Source of the DNA: Caproicibacterium lactatifermentans
GTDB taxonomy: Bacteria; Bacillota; Clostridia; Oscillospirales; Acutalibacteraceae
Assembly: GCF_013315815.1 (NCBI RefSeq)
Contig: NZ_CP046051.1
Location: 496,001-560,000, forward strand
Direction: 5' to 3'
DNA: 64,000 nt
This document shows positions 1-8,179 of the stretch, piece after piece. Both the position numbers and the translations under genes were made by a program. Positions within the stretch are counted from its first letter, which is position 1; each line of letters begins with the position of its first letter. Below the pieces are notes generated by a model. That model ran no database searches. It saw only the letters and a list, made by a program, of their open reading frames with translations, and had not been told where the DNA came from.

Positions 1-423
1 GGCAAGGCCGATGACGGTATCATCTGTGGTGAGACCGGCTTTTTGGAGGTCGCCTTTTGCGAGCTCTGTGTCATCTTCGGCGCCTTCCTGCGCTTTCAGC
101 AGCGCTCCGAATCCCCCGGCAATCAGCCCCTGAATCAGAGACGGGTCAACGCCGTAGGTTGGGGGGCATTCGCTTGCATCCAACACGCCAAGGCGTCCCG
201 ATGTACCGGCGCCAATATAAATAACCCGCCCACCTTTCATCATTCGAACATGGATGCGGTCGACGAGCTCTGCAACCTTGGGAAGGACTTTTTTTACCGA
301 AAGGGCAACAGTCTGGTCCTCCTCGTTAATAACGTGCAGAATATCGATGGTGTCCATTACGTCGATGTTCTGGCTGTTCGGGTTCACTTGTTCTGTTTCG
401 AGCATATTTAAGTTAATCGACAT
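1..423 (-). CDS. murQ: N-acetylmuramic acid 6-phosphate etherase, N-terminal part (gene runs off the window)
   Basis: MurQ cleaves the lactyl ether of MurNAc-6-P to give GlcNAc-6-P and D-lactate in cytoplasmic peptidoglycan salvage. Only the first 141 codons are present; the 3' end lies left of base 1. The family is recognised by the SIS-domain entry 'GGRVIYIGAGTSGRLGVLDA' at about residues 65-84, followed by 'SECPPTYGVDPSL' and 'GLIAGGFGA', all typical of MurQ. The ATG at 421-423 is preceded on its strand by AGGAGAAAT, a good ribosome-binding site. The gene diverges from the PTS/mupG/nagBA genes, and its product feeds NagA and NagB encoded there. Family assignment is very secure; the truncation is only the window edge. 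Confidence 0.95.
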   Translation of the reverse strand, partial: MSINLNMLETEQVNPNSQNIDVMDTIDILHVINEEDQTVALSVKKVLPKVAELVDRIHVRMMKGGRVIYIGAGTSGRLGVLDASECPPTYGVDPSLIQGLIAGGFGALLKAQEGAEDDTELAKGDLQKAGLTTDDTVIGLA

Positions 424-525
424 ATTGATTTCTCCTTAATTTTTCCCGCACCCGGCATCCAGGTGTCCGGAGCGGGGGATTTTTCAGGCCCTGTCTTTCG
501 ATGCAGTCTGTGAGCTTCCATCACT

Positions 526-553
526 ATTATATCAGTTTGAAACTAAATTTCAA
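526..553 (-). promoter_or_regulatory. murQ promoter with overlapping palindromic operator
   Basis: On the minus strand a TTGAAA (548-553) and a TATAAT (526-531) are separated by 16 bases, pointing into murQ. The bases 537-553 form TTGAAA-N5-TTTCAA, a perfect 6-bp inverted repeat covering the -35 box and the spacer. Its size and shape resemble operators of RpiR/MurR-type regulators, but no regulator gene is in the window, so the binding protein is inferred. Confidence 0.6.
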
Positions 554-744
554 CATTACTTTATAATTTATAAAATATTAATTCAAAAATATTTTAAAAA
601 TCTATCCTGATGCTGCTTTGCTGATTTAAAAATGATCAACAATAAACACAATATTATAATTCGTTTATCTATAAAAACATATAAATAGTATCAACTTTGC
701 AGGAGGACATACGTTTTAAAAGAAAACCTCATAAAATAAAGTAA

Positions 745-812
745 AATATTATTTCATAAAATATATAAATTTTACGAAATAATATTGACATATAAAATTT
801 AATGCGTATAAT
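745..812 (+). promoter_or_regulatory. Consensus sigma-A promoter of the PTS operon with an 18-bp inverted repeat overlapping the -35 box
   Basis: TTGACA (785-790) and TATAAT (807-812), both perfect consensus, are 16 bases apart and point to the PTS gene at 883. Immediately upstream, 745-762 and 769-786 form an inverted repeat with 17 of 18 positions matching and a 6-base spacer (AATATTATTTCATAAAAT and its complement). The right arm covers the first two bases of the -35 box. A protein bound here would block RNA polymerase, so a repressor operator is the natural reading. Confidence 0.75.
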
Positions 813-882
813 GAGAGGCAGACAGAGCAAGCAGCGGATCGTTTGATTTTAATCTCAAAGGGAAGGGAAGCATGAAAGTATT

Positions 883-2322
883 ATGAACTATCAAAACACT
901 GCTGAACAGGTTCTTGCGGCGGTCGGCGGAAAAAGCAATGTCGCCGCTAACATGACGTGTATGACACGTCTGCGCATCAGCATATCTGACCACGGAAAGG
1001 TCGATACCCCCGCACTGAAAAAAATCGACGGGGTGCTGGGAGTGGTCGACTCCGACACGGTGCAAATCGTTTTCGGTCCCGGCACAGTCAACAAAGTTGG
1101 CATGGAATTTTCAAAACTGACAGGCCTTGCACTCGGGTCCGATGAAGCGAGTGGCGAGATGAAGGATGTCAGGGAGGTTGCAAAAGAAAACAAAGCTGCA
1201 AACAAGGCGAAATACAATGGCCCGGTTCAAAGGTTCCTAAAACATATCGCCAATGTCTTTATTCCTATTCTTCCGGGCATTATTGCGGCAGGCCTTATCA
1301 ATGGCATTATCAATGTCATCAATGTTTCCACCAACAATGCGATGGCCACGGTCTGGTGGTACCAGGTGATTCATGTAATAGGCTGGGCACTGTTCCTGTA
1401 CCTGCCAATCTTTGTGGGCATGAACGCAGCAAAGGAATTTAAAGGCTCGGCAATTTTAGGCGCGCTGGCAGGTGCCTATTTCGTTGCTCATCCGCTGATG
1501 CCTCTTCTTGCCAAAGCAAAAGACGGGTCGCAGATTTTGCTCCCGCTGACTGATAAAGTATTTAACCCAGGCAACGGCGGCCTGATTTCCGCATTGATTG
1601 CCGGTATCCTTTTTGCTTTTCTGGAAAGATGAATCCGCAAGATTATGCCGAATATTCTGGATACGTTCTTTACCCCGCTGCTGACTGTGATTATCGGCGG
1701 TTTGATTACCGTCATTGTGCTGCAGCCGATTGGCACATGGCTTACCAATGGAATTTACTTCGTACTCGACTTCCTCTATAAGGATGTAGGCGCTATTGGC
1801 GGATATATCCTTTCGGCCGGATTCCTCCCGATGGTTGCCGTTGGACTGCACCAGGCTTTGACACCAATTCATGCTATGCTGAATGACCCAGCCGGACTGA
1901 CGAAGGGCATCAATTATCTGCTGCCGGTTCTTATGATGGCAGGCGGCGGCCAGGTAGGCGCCGGACTTGCACTTCTGCTGAAGACAAAGAATAAGAAACT
2001 CAAAAGGGTGGTTGGCGATTCGATTCCGGTAGGAATTCTCGGCATTGGTGAACCTCTGATGTATGCCGTTACCCTTCCGCTCGGCAGACCGTTTGTCACG
2101 GCATGCCTCGGTGCCGGCTTCGGAGGCATCCTGGCTTCGCTGTTCCACATCGGCACGGTTTCCCAGGGCGTATCTGGCCTGTTCGGACTTCTGATTGTTG
2201 TTCCTGGGCAGCAGCTGGAATATGTGCTTTCCATGCTGGTCGCTTATGCGGGAGGATTTATTCTCACATGGCTGTTCGGTGTAGATGAAGGCCGCATCAA
2301 CGAGGTCTATGGAAAAGAGTAA
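883..2322 (+). pseudogene. PTS EIIBC for N-acetylmuramic acid-type amino sugars, split by an in-frame TGA
   Basis: EIIB phosphorylates and EIIC transports an amino sugar across the membrane; context points to MurNAc or MurNAc-GlcNAc (MurP-like). The EIIB domain is residues 1-80 with the phospho-acceptor cysteine at 26 in 'MTCMTRLRI'; the hydrophobic EIIC domain follows ('FIPILPGIIAAGLINGIINV'). Codon 250 (1630-1632) is TGA inside 'FLER-stop-IRKIMPNILDTFF', and the same frame continues intact for 230 more codons to 2322. The full length of 479 residues is normal for EIIBC. A single base change (for example TGG or CGA to TGA), true gene loss, or read-through are all possible. The start at 883 has GGGAAGGGA rather far upstream (14 bases). 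Confidence 0.85.
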
Positions 2323-2360
2323 GCCCCGTATCCATTGGTATAAGCCTGCAGATTAAAATC

Positions 2361-2498
2361 ATGAAAGATGTGAATGGGACAATGAACAATATCTACAGCT
2401 TTAAGGCGTATCAAGGCCAGGGCGAAAGGTATATCACGTGCAAGGACTTGAAAAGCGCGGGGTTTTTTGTCAACATAGTGAAAAGAGTGACGGACTAG
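2361..2498 (+). other. Short open frame of unknown status in the EIIBC-mupG gap
   Basis: The 349-base gap between the EIIBC stop and the mupG start holds a 45-codon ORF beginning MKDVNGTMNN and ending KRVTD-stop. After it, other frames show protein-like runs (for example 'ATEVGGKTLGLVAGTPGVF' near 2545-2600) broken by stops. This looks like the remains of a small gene, but I do not recognise a family. The frame open upstream of mupG from 2438 is not believable as an N-terminal extension. Confidence 0.25.
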
Positions 2499-2671
2499 CT
2501 GCTACAATCCGCTGTAAAAAGGCTTTACAGCCAATGACTGTGCGGCAACGGAAGTCGGCGGCAAGACCCTGGGCCTGGTTGCCGGGACCCCGGGCGTTTT
2601 CCGTACATAGCTTGTTTCGCACAGCGGGAATGCCTACGGAATCAAAAATTCATTTCAATGGAGTGTCAGTC

Positions 2672-3745
2672 ATGAATGGCTTTGGAATTTCCTTATATCT
2701 TAGCACTGGCTTGGACCGCAATGCGGCAATTTTAAAAAAAGCGCACCGCGCCCATATGCAGTATGCTTTCACTTCCCTGCAGATTTCCGAAGAAAATACG
2801 GAAAATAAAATGGAAGAAGTCAACAGCCTCCTGAAACTCTGCAAGGCATCCGGGATTTCGCTGATTGCGGATGTCAGTCCGTATACGCTGAAAAAAATGG
2901 GGTGTAGCAGCTTTCAGAAGCTGAAAAAAACAGCCATTTCTTATCTCAGAGTGGACTATGGCTTTTCGTGTGAGGAGCTGGTGGGACTTTCCAAAGATTT
3001 TCACCTGGTCTTTAATGCCAGCACGCTCAAGGACGACGAAATTGCTGAGCTGCAACGACTGCACGCTGATTTTACAAAATTCAGCGCCTGCCACAACTTT
3101 TATCCTGAGCCGCTGACCGGATTATCGGCCGAACGGGTGAAAAAAACCAACGAACGTATGCACAGCCTCGGAATGAAAACGATGGCTTTTGTAGCGGGGG
3201 ACAGTTCGCTAAGGGGACCTTTGTATCAAGGGCTCCCTACTCTTGAAAAGCAGCGCAACAGCCATGTACTGCTGAATATGCTCCAGCTTTTTCAGGAGTG
3301 CGACACGGACATCTGTCTCGTGGGAGATATCGATGTAAGCGACATGGCATACCGGCAGATTCAGGAGCTTGCGGAAGGATATATCAGTCTGCAGGCCGAA
3401 ATAAAGCCGGAATATTGTTTCCTTACCGAGAGGCTTCATCATGACCGTCCGGATTCCAGTGATTATGTGATCCGGTCCCAGGAATCGAGAAAATATGTTT
3501 CAGAAGGCAGGACGTTTCCCGCCGAACCGCTATGCAGGCCGAGAAAGAAGGGAAGCATTTTTGTAGCAAATGCAGACTACCTGAGATATGCTGGCGAACT
3601 TCAAATCGCACGGCGAGATCTGCCGCCGGAGGCGAAAGTAAATCAGGTTGGCACTGTGAATTCTGCATGTTTGCCATATCTTTCCTATATCCGAGATGGC
3701 ATGGGATTCCAATTCGTTTTGCCGTCTTCCTCAAAAATTAGCTAA
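2672..3745 (+). CDS. mupG: 6-phospho-N-acetylmuramidase-like protein (DUF871 / MupG family)
   Basis: MupG-family enzymes hydrolyse MurNAc-6-P-beta-1,4-GlcNAc in the cytoplasm after PTS uptake of the disaccharide. The 357-residue length and the opening 'MNGFGISLYLSTGLDRN', followed by 'KAHRAHMQYAFTSLQIS' and 'LIADVSPYTLKKMG', match the DUF871 TIM-barrel family. The ATG at 2672 was chosen because homology begins exactly there and GGAGTG lies 8 bases upstream; the longer frame from 2438 is unconserved. It sits between EIIBC and EIIA genes and opposite murQ, the standard context for MurNAc-6-P-GlcNAc processing. Family assignment is firm; the exact substrate is inferred from context. Confidence 0.85.
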   Translation: MNGFGISLYLSTGLDRNAAILKKAHRAHMQYAFTSLQISEENTENKMEEVNSLLKLCKASGISLIADVSPYTLKKMGCSSFQKLKKTAISYLRVDYGFSCEELVGLSKDFHLVFNASTLKDDEIAELQRLHADFTKFSACHNFYPEPLTGLSAERVKKTNERMHSLGMKTMAFVAGDSSLRGPLYQGLPTLEKQRNSHVLLNMLQLFQECDTDICLVGDIDVSDMAYRQIQELAEGYISLQAEIKPEYCFLTERLHHDRPDSSDYVIRSQESRKYVSEGRTFPAEPLCRPRKKGSIFVANADYLRYAGELQIARRDLPPEAKVNQVGTVNSACLPYLSYIRDGMGFQFVLPSSSKIS

Positions 3746-3838
3746 TATCGTGTGAATTCCAATTTATGCGTATGCCGGGATACGGCATACAGTCCTTTAA
3801 AAACACTCAGAAAACAGTTGGAAAGGATGAACAGTCAG

Positions 3839-4321
3839 ATGAAATTGTTTCAAAAGTCACAGTCCGCCCATGTCATCTTAGCACCGCAGACAGGGAGGGC
3901 TGTTGCACTTACGGAAATTCCGGATCCAGTCTTCTCCGGCAAAGTCCTGGGCGATGGTGCTGCTGTGATTCCGTGCGGCAGTCAAGTGCTTGCGCCTGTC
4001 ACGGGGACTGTTGTCCAGATTGCTTCCACTCTCCATGCAATTTGCATGGAGAGTGATGACGGCCTTGACATTTTGATTCATTTGGGTCTTGATACCGTCA
4101 ATCTGAAGGGAAGAGGCTTTCAGTGCCATGTCCAGACAGGCCAGCACGTCAAGGCAGGCACTTTGTTGATGGAAATGGATGTGGAGCAGATTCGGAGCGC
4201 CGGGCTTAACCCGGTGACTCTGTGTATTATTACCAATATGGAATGCGTCCGAGAATTGACGTCCTATACCGGCAAAACCGAGGCGGGCAATACCGTACTG
4301 CTGTCTTATGTCCGTTCCTAG
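3839..4321 (+). CDS. PTS glucose-family EIIA component
   Basis: This 160-residue soluble EIIA passes phosphate from HPr to an EIIB. The two characteristic histidines are present: H66 in 'ASTLHAICMES' and the phosphorylated H81 in 'LIHLGLDTVNLKGRGF'. The start at 3839 is preferred because 'MKLFQKSQ' matches normal EIIA-Glc N termini and GGAAAGG lies 12 bases upstream; ATG 3827 is too close to that site. The neighbouring EIIBC has no EIIA domain, so this protein is its likely partner. It may also serve other glucose-family EII proteins. Confidence 0.88.
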   Translation: MKLFQKSQSAHVILAPQTGRAVALTEIPDPVFSGKVLGDGAAVIPCGSQVLAPVTGTVVQIASTLHAICMESDDGLDILIHLGLDTVNLKGRGFQCHVQTGQHVKAGTLLMEMDVEQIRSAGLNPVTLCIITNMECVRELTSYTGKTEAGNTVLLSYVRS

Positions 4322-4381
4322 GCCGCATGGTTTTGCGGTTCGGGCAGAAATTTGGCAATATCAACAGGGAGAATACACGTT

Positions 4382-5131
4382 ATGAAGATATTAGAAGCAT
4401 CAAACTATGAGGGGATGAGCCGCAAGGCGGCCAATATCATTTCCGCTCAGGTCATTCTGTTTCCGCGCAGCGTCCTGGGCTTGGCAACAGGCTCCACGCC
4501 GCTCGGCATTTACCGTCAGTTGATTGACTGGTACCAGAAGGGCGATATTGACTTCAGCCACGTGACGAGCGTCAACCTGGATGAATACTGCGGCCTTGGG
4601 CCGGACGATTCGCAGAGTTACCGGTACTACATGAATACGAATTTTTTCCGCCATATCAATATCCGCACGGAGAACACTTTCGTGCCGGATGGGCTTGCGG
4701 AGGATTTCGAGGAGGAATGCCGCCGATATGACGAAAGAGTTTCCGCCCTCGGAGGGATTGACCTGCAGCTGCTGGGAATCGGTGAGACCGGCCACATTGG
4801 GTTTAATGAGCCGGATGATACTTTCGACAAAATGACCCACCAGGTTGCCTTGAAGCAGAAAACTATCGAGGCCAATTCGCGCTTTTTCAAAAGTCCAGAC
4901 GAAGTTCCCCAATATGCCCTGACCATGGGCATTAAGGCCATCATGCAGGCAAAGAAGATTCTGCTTGTTGCCAACGGGCCCAAGAAGGCGGATGTGTTGG
5001 AAAAGGCACTGTTTGGGCCGGTTACGCCGGAAGTTCCGGCATCGATTCTCCAGCTTCACCCTGATGTCACCGTTGTGGCGGACAGCGAAGCTCTGCGCGC
5101 CATCCATGAAAAGCATCCTTCGGGGAAATAA
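4382..5131 (+). CDS. nagB: Glucosamine-6-phosphate deaminase
   Basis: NagB converts GlcN-6-P to fructose-6-P and ammonia, the last step linking amino sugars to glycolysis. The 249-residue protein has 'LGLATGSTPLGIY' (phosphate loop), the catalytic 'VNLDEYCGL' with D67, and 'ETGHIGFNEP' with H138. ATG 4382 follows AGGGAGA at a good distance and gives the family-typical N terminus 'MKILEASNYEGMSRKAA'. The stop is 3 bases before the nagA start, so the two are co-transcribed and probably translationally coupled. Confidence 0.96.
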   Translation: MKILEASNYEGMSRKAANIISAQVILFPRSVLGLATGSTPLGIYRQLIDWYQKGDIDFSHVTSVNLDEYCGLGPDDSQSYRYYMNTNFFRHINIRTENTFVPDGLAEDFEEECRRYDERVSALGGIDLQLLGIGETGHIGFNEPDDTFDKMTHQVALKQKTIEANSRFFKSPDEVPQYALTMGIKAIMQAKKILLVANGPKKADVLEKALFGPVTPEVPASILQLHPDVTVVADSEALRAIHEKHPSGK

Positions 5132-5134
5132 GCT

Positions 5135-6271
5135 ATGATTTTAAAAAATGCAACAATCTTTGATGAAAATTTTGAATTAAGAAAGGCGGATATTGCCGTC
5201 TGCGGCGACAGAATCAGCCGGATTGGAAATGGCCTGGAGGGAGACGACTGCCGCGACTGTTCCGGATGTGTGGTTTCTCCCGGCTTCGTCGACATTCATA
5301 TTCATGGATGCGTAGGAGCCGATACCTGCGACGGAACACGGGAAGCCATTGGAAAAATGGCGGCCCATCTACTGACGGAGGGCGTAACTTCTTTCTGCCC
5401 GACAACCATGACGGTTCCGCTTACGCAAATTCGGAAGGTGCTTTCCGTCGTTCGGGACTGTATGGAGCATCCGCCGAAAGGCGCGGCTGTCTGCGGCGCT
5501 AATCTGGAAGGCCCATATATTTCCGCTGAGCGGAGGGGCGCCCAGAAGGAGACCGACATTCGGAAGCCGGACTGGAAGGAATTCCGGGAGCTTTATCAGG
5601 AGAGCGGAGGCATTATCAAACTGATCGATATGGCGCCGGAATGCGAAGGCGGACAGGAATTCATCCGGTACGTCAGTCCGTATTGCAGGGTGTCTCTTGC
5701 GCATACCGAAGCGGATTACGGGACGGCGAAGCAGGCGTTTCAAAACGGGATTACCCATGTGACGCACCTGTTCAATGCGATGACTGGGCTGCACCACCGG
5801 AAACCGGGGGCGGTCGGCGCTGTGTTTGACGACAGTAGCGTCCGGGCGGAGCTGATCTGCGACGGGTTCCACATTGCCCCCGCAGTGCTGCGGATTGCTT
5901 TCCGTCAGCTCGGGGAAGACCGAACGGTAATCATAAGCGATTCGATGCGCGCAGCAGGAATGCCGGACGGGGAATCGGAACTCGGAGGACAAAAGGTATT
6001 TGTGAAAAATGGCCAGGCTCGCCTGGTGGACGGCACGATTGCCGGTTCGACGGCGAACCTTCATCAGGAAGTGAAAAACTTGATTCGGTCCGGAATCCCA
6101 GTGCGGCAGGCGATAAAGTCTGCGACGATGAACCCAGCCCGTGAAATTGGCCTGGAACAAGAAATTGGGAGCATCCAAGTAGGAAAAAGGGCTGACCTCG
6201 TCATTATGAATCAAAACTGGGACATTGCGGCTGTCATCCATAATGGATGGCAGGTGCAAAACAATACGTAG
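5135..6271 (+). CDS. nagA: N-acetylglucosamine-6-phosphate deacetylase
   Basis: NagA removes acetate from GlcNAc-6-P, the product of MurQ, to make the NagB substrate. The 378-residue amidohydrolase has the metal-binding 'FVDIHIHGCVGADT' (H55, H57), 'GANLEGPYIS' with the metal glutamate, 'HVTHLFNAMTGLHHR', 'ICDGFHIAP' and the catalytic aspartate in 'IISDSMRAAG'. Length and motif order are standard. The ribosome-binding site GGGGAAA is inside the end of nagB. It is the last gene of the salvage cluster; an IS element lies just downstream. Confidence 0.96.
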   Translation: MILKNATIFDENFELRKADIAVCGDRISRIGNGLEGDDCRDCSGCVVSPGFVDIHIHGCVGADTCDGTREAIGKMAAHLLTEGVTSFCPTTMTVPLTQIRKVLSVVRDCMEHPPKGAAVCGANLEGPYISAERRGAQKETDIRKPDWKEFRELYQESGGIIKLIDMAPECEGGQEFIRYVSPYCRVSLAHTEADYGTAKQAFQNGITHVTHLFNAMTGLHHRKPGAVGAVFDDSSVRAELICDGFHIAPAVLRIAFRQLGEDRTVIISDSMRAAGMPDGESELGGQKVFVKNGQARLVDGTIAGSTANLHQEVKNLIRSGIPVRQAIKSATMNPAREIGLEQEIGSIQVGKRADLVIMNQNWDIAAVIHNGWQVQNNT

Positions 6272-6283
6272 AACATTCGGAAC

Positions 6284-6483
6284 AATTCAAGCAAGGGCAA
6301 AATGAATCAGCCCGGGACGATCGGAATTAAGAATCTCAGGCTTTGCCGTTTGGAATGCTTTTCCTAAGGCGCGCAACACCATTGGAACTGCCAAAGTGTC
6401 ATCCATTTTATGAAGCACGCCACTGCACATTTTCTGAAGAAAAGCAGAAGAAATCAAAGAATAAATCATGAGAAAAAAGCCCA
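6284..6483 (-). pseudogene. Remnant of an IS3-family transposase, interrupted by the next IS
   Basis: The minus strand reads 'RALGKAFQTAKPEILNSD', which resembles the stretch around the second catalytic aspartate of IS3-type OrfB transposases ('...KPTILNSDQG'). The frame then degrades ('RPGLIHFALA-stop'). Only about 65 codons remain and no ends are visible. The intact IS element begins at 6484. Confidence 0.45.
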
Positions 6484-6518
6484 TGAATTGACCCCAAAAA
6501 GTTAGACAATATTTTAAA

Positions 6519-7586
6519 TCAAGCAACCGAAAGGGCTTGTTGCCTATGTAAAGCGGGCGGCAAGCCCTTAAGTTTTGCTTTGATACGGCGGTTGTTGTAG
6601 TAATCCAGATAGTTTACGAGTTCGTCCTTGAACTGGTCGATTGAGTCGAATTCCTGCAAATACAGCAGTTCACTTTTAAGCAAGCCAAAGAAATTTTCCA
6701 TTACAGCGTTATCAAGGCAGTTCCCTTTGCGGCTCATGCTTTGTTGAATTCCTTTCTCGGCAAGCACTTTTCGATACCGCTTGTGTTGGTACTGCCAGCC
6801 TTGATCGGAGTGGAGAATAAGTTGTGTACCATCGGGAATTTTCTCAAATGCTTTGTCCAGCATTTCCGTTACCATCGACAAAACCGGCCTGTCCGAAATG
6901 GTGTAGCTGACAATATCCCTGCTGCACAAATCCAGAATCGGTGACAAATACACTTTCTGCCCGAACAGGCTAAATTCGGTCACATCGGTTACCCATTTCT
7001 GATTTGGTGTCGTTGCTTCAAAGTCCCGTTTCAGCAGATTTGGAGCAATTTTACCCACCTCACCCTTGTAAGAACGATATTTCTTCATTCTCACTCGGCA
7101 TACGAGTCCAAGCTGCTTCATTAACCTCTGGACGGTTTTGTGATTGATGCAGTATCCTCTACTGTGCAGAACATCTGTGGTACGGCGATAACCATAGCGC
7201 CCCTTGTTTTCATGGTAGATTTCAGTGATCTGTTCTTTGATTTCGCTGTATTTATCCGGTTGCATTCTACGCTTGGCATAGTAGTAATAGGTTGATCGCG
7301 GCAAACCGGATACTTCAATTAGTAGTGAAATCTTGTGTTTATGCCTTAGTTCCCAGATCACTTGCGCCTTTTGTCGCGGCGTTCCTCTTCCAAAACCAAG
7401 GCATTCAATTTTTTTAAGTAATCTACCTCTGCACGCAGCCGTTGGTTTTCTGCAATCAAATCTTCTTCTACCTTTTTGTTCAGCTTTGGGTTGCGTTCTT
7501 TCTGAGTGCCGCTTGCAGCACTGGCTCGACCACGGCGTTCCACATATAGCCCTTCTGGTCCTTCTTCCAGATAAATTCGTTCCCAT
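6519..7586 (-). CDS. IS3-family transposase OrfB (rve integrase domain), made as an OrfAB fusion
   Basis: The catalytic DDE triad is visible: 'NQKWVTDVTEFSLFG', 'LILHSDQGWQYQHKRY' and 'NAVMENFFGLLKSE'. An HTH_21-like segment ('LIEVSGLPRSTYYYYAKR') precedes it. The open frame extends back to 7586, but the real junction is probably the run of seven T (A on the sense strand) at 7409-7415, where orfA reads TTA-AAA-AAA and the -1 frame continues 'KKIECLGFGRGTPRQ'. The residues upstream of that point in this frame are unlikely to be translated. Confidence 0.9.
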   Translation of the reverse strand: MGTNLSGRRTRRAICGTPWSSQCCKRHSERTQPKAEQKGRRRFDCRKPTAACRGRLLKKIECLGFGRGTPRQKAQVIWELRHKHKISLLIEVSGLPRSTYYYYAKRRMQPDKYSEIKEQITEIYHENKGRYGYRRTTDVLHSRGYCINHKTVQRLMKQLGLVCRVRMKKYRSYKGEVGKIAPNLLKRDFEATTPNQKWVTDVTEFSLFGQKVYLSPILDLCSRDIVSYTISDRPVLSMVTEMLDKAFEKIPDGTQLILHSDQGWQYQHKRYRKVLAEKGIQQSMSRKGNCLDNAVMENFFGLLKSELLYLQEFDSIDQFKDELVNYLDYYNNRRIKAKLKGLPPALHRQQALSVA

Positions 7587-7723
7587 TGAGCAACGCTTTT
7601 ATGGTCAGACACGTGAAACTGCCGTGCTGCTTCACTGTAACTGAGTTTCTCTGTTTGCATAGCTTCTACAACCTGCTGTTTGAATTCTCCTGTGTATCGT
7701 TTCTTTGCTTTACCTTTTGGCAT
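7358..7723 (-). CDS. IS3-family OrfA (helix-turn-helix, leucine-zipper DNA-binding protein)
   Basis: A 121-residue basic protein with an N-terminal HTH ('YTGEFKQQVVEAMQTEKLSYSEAARQFHV' region, residues 9-37) and a C-terminal heptad-like coiled coil ('NKKVEEDLIAENQRLRAEV'), the usual OrfA plan. It binds the IS ends and, through -1 frameshifting at the A7 slippery run near its 3' end, supplies the N terminus of the OrfAB transposase. Confidence 0.88.
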   Translation of the reverse strand: MPKGKAKKRYTGEFKQQVVEAMQTEKLSYSEAARQFHVSDHKSVAQWERIYLEEGPEGLYVERRGRASAASGTQKERNPKLNKKVEEDLIAENQRLRAEVDYLKKLNALVLEEERRDKRRK

Positions 7724-7781
7724 AAAAACACCCCATTTGTTTTCAGTATATCATACTGTCTAACAAATGGGGTGCAGTTCA

Positions 7782-7805
7782 CCCAGCGAAAGCTGGGCTT
7801 TTTTG
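7782..7805. terminator. Hairpin terminator, split on its left side by the IS
   Basis: CCCAGC-GAAA-GCTGGGC is followed by TTTTTT. The left flank of the IS ends AAAAAAGCCCA (6473-6483), so joining the flanks and removing one CCCA restores A6-GCCCAGC-GAAA-GCTGGGC-T6, a bidirectional terminator. In its present state the right copy still has 6 of the 7 stem pairs. Confidence 0.8.
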
Positions 7806-7867
7806 TTGCAAATATGTGAAGTGTGAATAGATACAGGAGTTGCGCGTAATGGAAATTCCTTGTATAC

Positions 7868-8041
7868 TTATTCTATAGGCTTAGCTGGAATATTATGAAT
7901 TGCCGTACTTCCTATGTGCTGTATGTCTATAATATTATCGCTCCAAACCGCTTCAATCTCACTTTTAACTTGATGGTATTCACCACCCCATTTTTCATTA
8001 TGGGGAAGTAGCCTTACTTTATATCTCTCTACGCCTTCCAT
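7868..8041 (-). pseudogene. Truncated GrpB/UPF0157-family gene (57 codons)
   Basis: The minus-strand ORF starts at ATG 8041 with GGAG 7 bases upstream and reads 'VRLLPHNEKWGGEYHQVKS' and then 'DIQHIGSTAIHNIPAKPIE-stop'. The 'HIGSTA..(I/L)PAKPI' block is the hallmark of the GrpB (UPF0157) nucleotidyltransferase-like family, whose members are about 170 residues. The gene stops exactly where 'KPIID' would continue, so about two thirds is missing. A functional product is unlikely. Confidence 0.7.
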
Positions 8042-8133
8042 AGCATATCTCCATCAACTTCACTTATTACACACTGGCGAAACCATCTTCGGAGTTAGAG
8101 TAATCTTATTTTTAAAAACAGTTCTCATCTATA

Positions 8134-8175
8134 AATAACAAGGCGAGTTGTGAAAACAACTCGCCTTGTTATCAA
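8134..8175. terminator. 17-bp hairpin downstream of tRNA-Val
   Basis: 8134-8150 and 8155-8171 are perfect inverted copies (ATAACAAGGCGAGTTGT) around a GAAA loop, followed on the plus strand by CAATTTTT. It lies just beyond the 3' end of the minus-strand tRNA, so it probably ends that transcript; the T tract is better on the plus strand. Confidence 0.7.
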
Positions 8176-8179
8176 TTTT

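Larger units (their letters stand above)
6484..7781 (-). mobile_element. IS3-family (IS150-like) insertion sequence, about 1298 bp, with terminal repeats and 4-bp target duplication
   Basis: The ends are TGAATTGACCCC (6484 onward) and, reading inwards from 7781, TGAACTGCACCCC; over 25 bases 18 match, ending in a shared GTTAGACA. CCCA occurs directly on both sides (6480-6483 and 7782-7785), the expected target duplication. Inside are orfA (7358-7723) and orfB (6519-7586) on the minus strand, overlapping for -1 frameshifting. Without the element the flanks join into a perfect hairpin terminator (see findings). The intact reading frames suggest a recent or still active insertion. Confidence 0.9.

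Noticed and set aside
5369..6259. 296-codon minus-strand ORF
   Set aside because: Antisense shadow of nagA.
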